This document shows, in pieces, positions 61,235-64,000 of a stretch of DNA of 64,000 bases. Made by a program: the position numbers and the translations under genes. The notes under the pieces are model-generated. The model did no database searches, had not been told where the DNA came from, and was given only the letters and a program-made list of their open reading frames with translations. Each line of letters opens with the position of its first letter. Position 1 is the first letter of the stretch. This DNA is from Ramlibacter agri (GTDB lineage Bacteria > Pseudomonadota > Gammaproteobacteria > Burkholderiales > Burkholderiaceae_C), in assembly GCF_012927085.1 (NCBI RefSeq), contig NZ_JABBFX010000001.1, positions 682,001 to 746,000 of the forward strand. Direction: 5' to 3'.

Positions 61235-62890
61235 TCACTGGCGCGTCCACTGTTCGGCCCAGTTGGTGGGCTGGTCGAAGCGGGCCACGTCGAAGCCCTT
61301 CGCATCCTTCGGCACCACCCAGGACGCCGGGTAGAAGTACAGCGGCAGGATCGGCAGGTCGTCCATCGCGATGCGCTGGATCTTGGCCCAGGCGGCCTTC
61401 TCGCGCGCCGGGTCCAGCGCCGCATCGGCTTCGGCGATCGCCGCGTCCATGGCGGGGTTGGCGTAGGCCGAGAAGTTGTTCCCGGTCCAGCCGTTCTGTT
61501 CCGTCGGCACGGCATTGCTGCCAAGCATGAGGCCCGGCGAAGCCGAGGGCGGGAACTGGATCGACGACAGGCTCAGGCCATTGAAGCGCCGCTTGCGCAT
61601 CTCGTCGCCGTTGAAGATGGCGATGGGCGCCTGCCGCACGGTGGCCGCGATGCAGATCGACTTGAGCTGGTTCTGCAGCACCTGCGCGATCTGCAGGCGC
61701 GTCTGGTTGCCGGCGGTGGTGAGGATCTCGAAGGACGCCTTCTGGCCCGCGGCATTCGTGCATACGCCGTCGGCGCCGGGCTTCCAGCCGGCCTGCGCCA
61801 TCAGCGCGCGTGCCTGGGCCAGGTCGTAGGGGTAGCGCGCCACGGCATCGGAGTAGTTGGCGTTGGCGGGCACCACGAGGCTGCGCGCGACCGGCACTAC
61901 CTTCTCGAACAGGCGCGTGGCGATGGCCTCGCGGTCGATGGCCATGGCGATGGCCCGGCGCACGCGCACGTCGGCCAGCACCGGGTTCTTCAGCTGGAAG
62001 GCGATGCGCTCCAGGTTGTAGCCGGCGTCCAGCGGGAAGTTGAACCGGTCCGCGTGGTCCTTGCGCAGGGTGAGCATCTGCGCGAAGCTGATGCCGCCCG
62101 GGCTGACCGGCAGCGCGTCGAGGTCGCCGGACAGCAGGTTCTGCACCAGCGCCGTGGCGCTGCCGCGGTAGCTGAGGATCACCTTCGGGATGCGCGGCGG
62201 CTGCGGCCAGTACTTGTTCGCCACCAGCGTCACCTCGGTGCCCAGTTGCGCGCTGCTGACGACGTAGGCGCCATTCCACAAGCCCGGGTTGGTGGGCTCG
62301 CGGTTGTACAGGCTCTGGCGCGAGTAGTCCTCGGTCGACTTGTACTTGTCGTAGACGGGGCCTTCCAGGTGCGAGGGCAGCACCTGGTCCCAGGTGTCGT
62401 AGCCCACCATCACCTTGGGCAGGTGCAGCACCACCGTCTTCGGGTCGACCACGTCCACCTGGGTGGCGCGCTTCCACGAGTTGTAGTTGGAAAAGGCCAC
62501 GGTGCCTTCGCTGGCCATCTTCCAGGTGAAGGCGACGTCGCTGGCGCTTACGGGCGTGCCATCGCCCCATTTGGCGTCGGGCCGCAACTTGAGCGTGACC
62601 AGCATGCCCTTCTGGCCGCCCGGCAGGCTGACGACCTTGGCGAGGCCGTTCTCCAGGCTCGGCTTGGTGGCGCACAGGATGCAGACGCTGCGGCCCGTGG
62701 CGTCGAAGGCCGTGATGGGGCGCTGCACGAAACCCATGAGGAACAGCTTCGTGTTGTTCACCTGCACCAGCGGGTGCGAGTTGGACAGGTACTGCAGCTG
62801 GCCGATCACCAGCTGCTGCTTGTTGGCGTCGGCGTGGGCGACCGATGCGGCCAGCGCCAGGCTCGCCACGAGGGCGGGAAGAAATTTCAT
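61235..62890 (-). CDS. ABC transporter peptide-type substrate-binding protein
   Basis: A 551-residue periplasmic binding protein of SBP family 5 (DppA/OppA type). The signal ends near AHA (residue 20). Features include LVTLKLRPDAKWGDGTPVSASDVAFTW in two conserved pieces, NPGLWNGAYVV, and VRRAIAMAIDRE, all typical of family 5. The body has several Cys (ILC, ICIAA, VCTN), which may pair. Ligand is a peptide, opine or similar nutrient. It follows dppC-like by 23 bases and precedes the LysR gene by 16 bases. Confidence 0.92.
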   Translation of the reverse strand: MKFLPALVASLALAASVAHADANKQQLVIGQLQYLSNSHPLVQVNNTKLFLMGFVQRPITAFDATGRSVCILCATKPSLENGLAKVVSLPGGQKGMLVTLKLRPDAKWGDGTPVSASDVAFTWKMASEGTVAFSNYNSWKRATQVDVVDPKTVVLHLPKVMVGYDTWDQVLPSHLEGPVYDKYKSTEDYSRQSLYNREPTNPGLWNGAYVVSSAQLGTEVTLVANKYWPQPPRIPKVILSYRGSATALVQNLLSGDLDALPVSPGGISFAQMLTLRKDHADRFNFPLDAGYNLERIAFQLKNPVLADVRVRRAIAMAIDREAIATRLFEKVVPVARSLVVPANANYSDAVARYPYDLAQARALMAQAGWKPGADGVCTNAAGQKASFEILTTAGNQTRLQIAQVLQNQLKSICIAATVRQAPIAIFNGDEMRKRRFNGLSLSSIQFPPSASPGLMLGSNAVPTEQNGWTGNNFSAYANPAMDAAIAEADAALDPAREKAAWAKIQRIAMDDLPILPLYFYPASWVVPKDAKGFDVARFDQPTNWAEQWTRQ

Positions 62891-62913
62891 GGGCTTGTCT
62901 CCTTTTTCTCTGT

Positions 62914-63846
62914 CTATTTCGTCGCGCGCGGATCGAAGGCGACGCGCAGGCCGTCGCCCAGGAAGTTGAACGCGATCACGGTCAGGAAGATCAGCAGGCC
63001 GGGCCACACGGCCAGCATCGGCGCGGACGACGCCAGCTCCTGCGCGTTGTTCAGCATGTTTCCCCAGGTCGGCGTGGGCGGCATGACGCCTACGCCCAGG
63101 AAGCTGAGGGTGGATTCCAGCAGGATCACGCGGCCCACGGTCAGCGTGCCGGCGACGATGATGGGCGTCGCCACGTTGGGCAGCACGTGCACGCCCACGT
63201 TGTAGGGCGTGCCTGCGCCGCTGACGCGCGCGGCCAGCACGTAGTCCTGCCGGCCGACGGCCAGCGTGCCGGCGCGCACGACGCGGGCGATGGTGGTCCA
63301 GTCGACCAGCGCGATGATGATGACGATGCGCCAGAAGGACACGTCCGGGCCCTGGGCGACGTCCGGCGGGATGCCCAGCTTGCCGAGGTCGATCGCCGCC
63401 AGCACCACCAGCAGCGGAATCAGCGGCAGCGAGATCATGCAGTCGGTGGCGCGCATCAGGAAGGCGTCGATGCGCCCGCCCAGGTAGCCGGCCAGCACCC
63501 CCACGGCGATCCCCAGGAGGCCGCCGAACACCGTCGCCAGCACGCCCACGGCCAGCGAGACCTGGCCGCCGACCATCAGGCGCAGGAGCACGTCGCGTCC
63601 CACTTCGTCGGTGCCGAGGAGGTGGGTCGCGGTCGGCGGGCCGTAGCGCTCGAACAGGTCGGTGGCGTTCGGGTCCACGTGCAGCAAGGCGCCGACCAGC
63701 GGTGCGCTGAAGCAGAACGCGGCCAGCAGCAGCAGCAGGACGAGCGATGCCATCGCCGGCTTGTGGCGGCGCAGCGCGCGCCAGCGCAGCGCCCAGATCG
63801 AGAGCGGGCGCGGGCTGGATTCCAGGGGGAGGGAGGCGGTGCTCAT
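62914..63846 (-). CDS. ABC transporter permease, DppC/OppC type
   Basis: A 310-residue inner-membrane permease. After a cytosolic N-terminus and one helix (about 32-54), the binding-protein-dependent permease domain covers about 95-305, with GTDEVGRDVLLRLMVGG, a conserved EAA-like loop (YVLAARVSGAGTPYNVGVHVLPN) and five further helices. The family-typical GTDxxGRDxxSR motif is present in variant form. Its ATG overlaps the stop of the upstream permease gene by four bases. Confidence 0.95.
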   Translation of the reverse strand: MSTASLPLESSPRPLSIWALRWRALRRHKPAMASLVLLLLLAAFCFSAPLVGALLHVDPNATDLFERYGPPTATHLLGTDEVGRDVLLRLMVGGQVSLAVGVLATVFGGLLGIAVGVLAGYLGGRIDAFLMRATDCMISLPLIPLLVVLAAIDLGKLGIPPDVAQGPDVSFWRIVIIIALVDWTTIARVVRAGTLAVGRQDYVLAARVSGAGTPYNVGVHVLPNVATPIIVAGTLTVGRVILLESTLSFLGVGVMPPTPTWGNMLNNAQELASSAPMLAVWPGLLIFLTVIAFNFLGDGLRVAFDPRATK

Positions 63847-64000
63847 TGCAGGGAGATCCTCGGGTCGAGCCAGCCGTAGGCGAGGTCGGCGGCCAGGCTG
63901 GCAAGCAGGGTCACGATGGTGGCGAACAGCATCCCCACCATGGCCACGTTGAAGTCCTTCATCATCACGGCGTCATAGATGGCCTTGCCCATGCCCTGCA
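63843..64000 (-). CDS. ABC transporter permease, DppB/OppB type (C-terminal fragment at window edge)
   Basis: The last ~52 codons of a permease gene that continues beyond the window. The visible protein contains GKAIYDAVMMKDFNVAMVGM, a hydrophobic helix (LFATIVTLLASLAADLAYG) and ends LDPRISLQ, the expected end of DppB/OppB. Stop TGA overlaps the dppC-like start (ATGA). The remaining gene and any ATPase genes lie outside. Confidence 0.85.
   Translation of the reverse strand, partial: QGMGKAIYDAVMMKDFNVAMVGMLFATIVTLLASLAADLAYGWLDPRISLQ

Overview
The window is a contiguous piece of a high-GC (about two thirds G+C or more by eye) betaproteobacterial chromosome. Protein styles and gene neighbourhoods point to the order Burkholderiales, family Comamonadaceae (Ramlibacter/Variovorax-like). 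This rests on recognised families such as PhaM, DUF3567, Bug-type solute-binding proteins and the pyk-fba-purC-purE-purK-sua5 order, not on a search. I see no rRNA, tRNA, insertion sequence, prophage or CRISPR array, and no gene-free stretch over 300 bases. Genes are densely packed, with many 4-nt ATGA (or TTGA) overlaps implying translational coupling.

Layout. (1) 1-10.35 kb is a housekeeping block: the 3' end of pgk, a soluble histidine kinase, a fatty-acid desaturase, pyk, fba (closed by a perfect 12-bp-stem terminator), purC, a CnoX/YbbN-like thioredoxin, purE, purK and a Sua5/TsaC-type gene. (2) 10.4-15.8 kb holds a GDSL-like lipoprotein lacking the GDSL serine, dacB, the coupled tsaB-rimI-udg set and a GlcNAc-transferase-like glycosyltransferase. 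(3) 16.0-25.0 kb is one 2999-residue secreted protein: an FHA-type secretion domain, a long Gly-rich repeat region and YDG/MBG repeats at the C-terminus. No partner transporter is in the window. (4) 25-34.6 kb, all minus strand, carries a GlcD-like flavoprotein, a 7TMR-DISM receptor with a degenerate GGDEF domain, a fusion of a CruF-like membrane domain to an Lcp/MpaB-like (DUF2236) haem domain, and three tandem paralogous exported trypsin-like proteases. (5) 34.7-43.8 kb holds a GcvA-type regulator next to purU, DUF4197, an omega-aminotransferase, a ChaN-like lipoprotein, DUF3567, DUF3108, and an IclR regulator divergent from a fumarylacetoacetate-hydrolase-family gene and a Bug protein. A 102-bp hairpin-forming repeat separates the last two. 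(6) 43.9-50 kb holds a small STAS-like protein, an OPT transporter and the overlapping trehalose operon otsB-GH15-otsA. (7) 50.1-54.3 kb holds a crotonase, a three-gene copper-type set (DUF2946, YcnI/DUF1775, PCuAC) and phaM coupled to a FIST-domain gene. (8) 54.4-64 kb holds an unknown lipoprotein, a hybrid sensor kinase abutting a convergent LuxR-type regulator, and a minus-strand run of peptide ABC transporter genes (dppB end, dppC, binding protein), a LysR regulator and a second Bug protein.

Together the genes describe a versatile aerobic heterotroph with central carbon and purine metabolism, trehalose and probably polyhydroxyalkanoate storage, organic-acid and peptide scavenging, and a large secreted surface. 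The items most worth follow-up are the CruF-Lcp fusion with its one-nucleotide-overlapping DISM receptor, the triplicated proteases with an unrecognised C-terminal domain, the giant exoprotein, the GDSL-like protein lacking its nucleophile, the crotonase lacking both usual glutamates, and the phaM-FIST pair.
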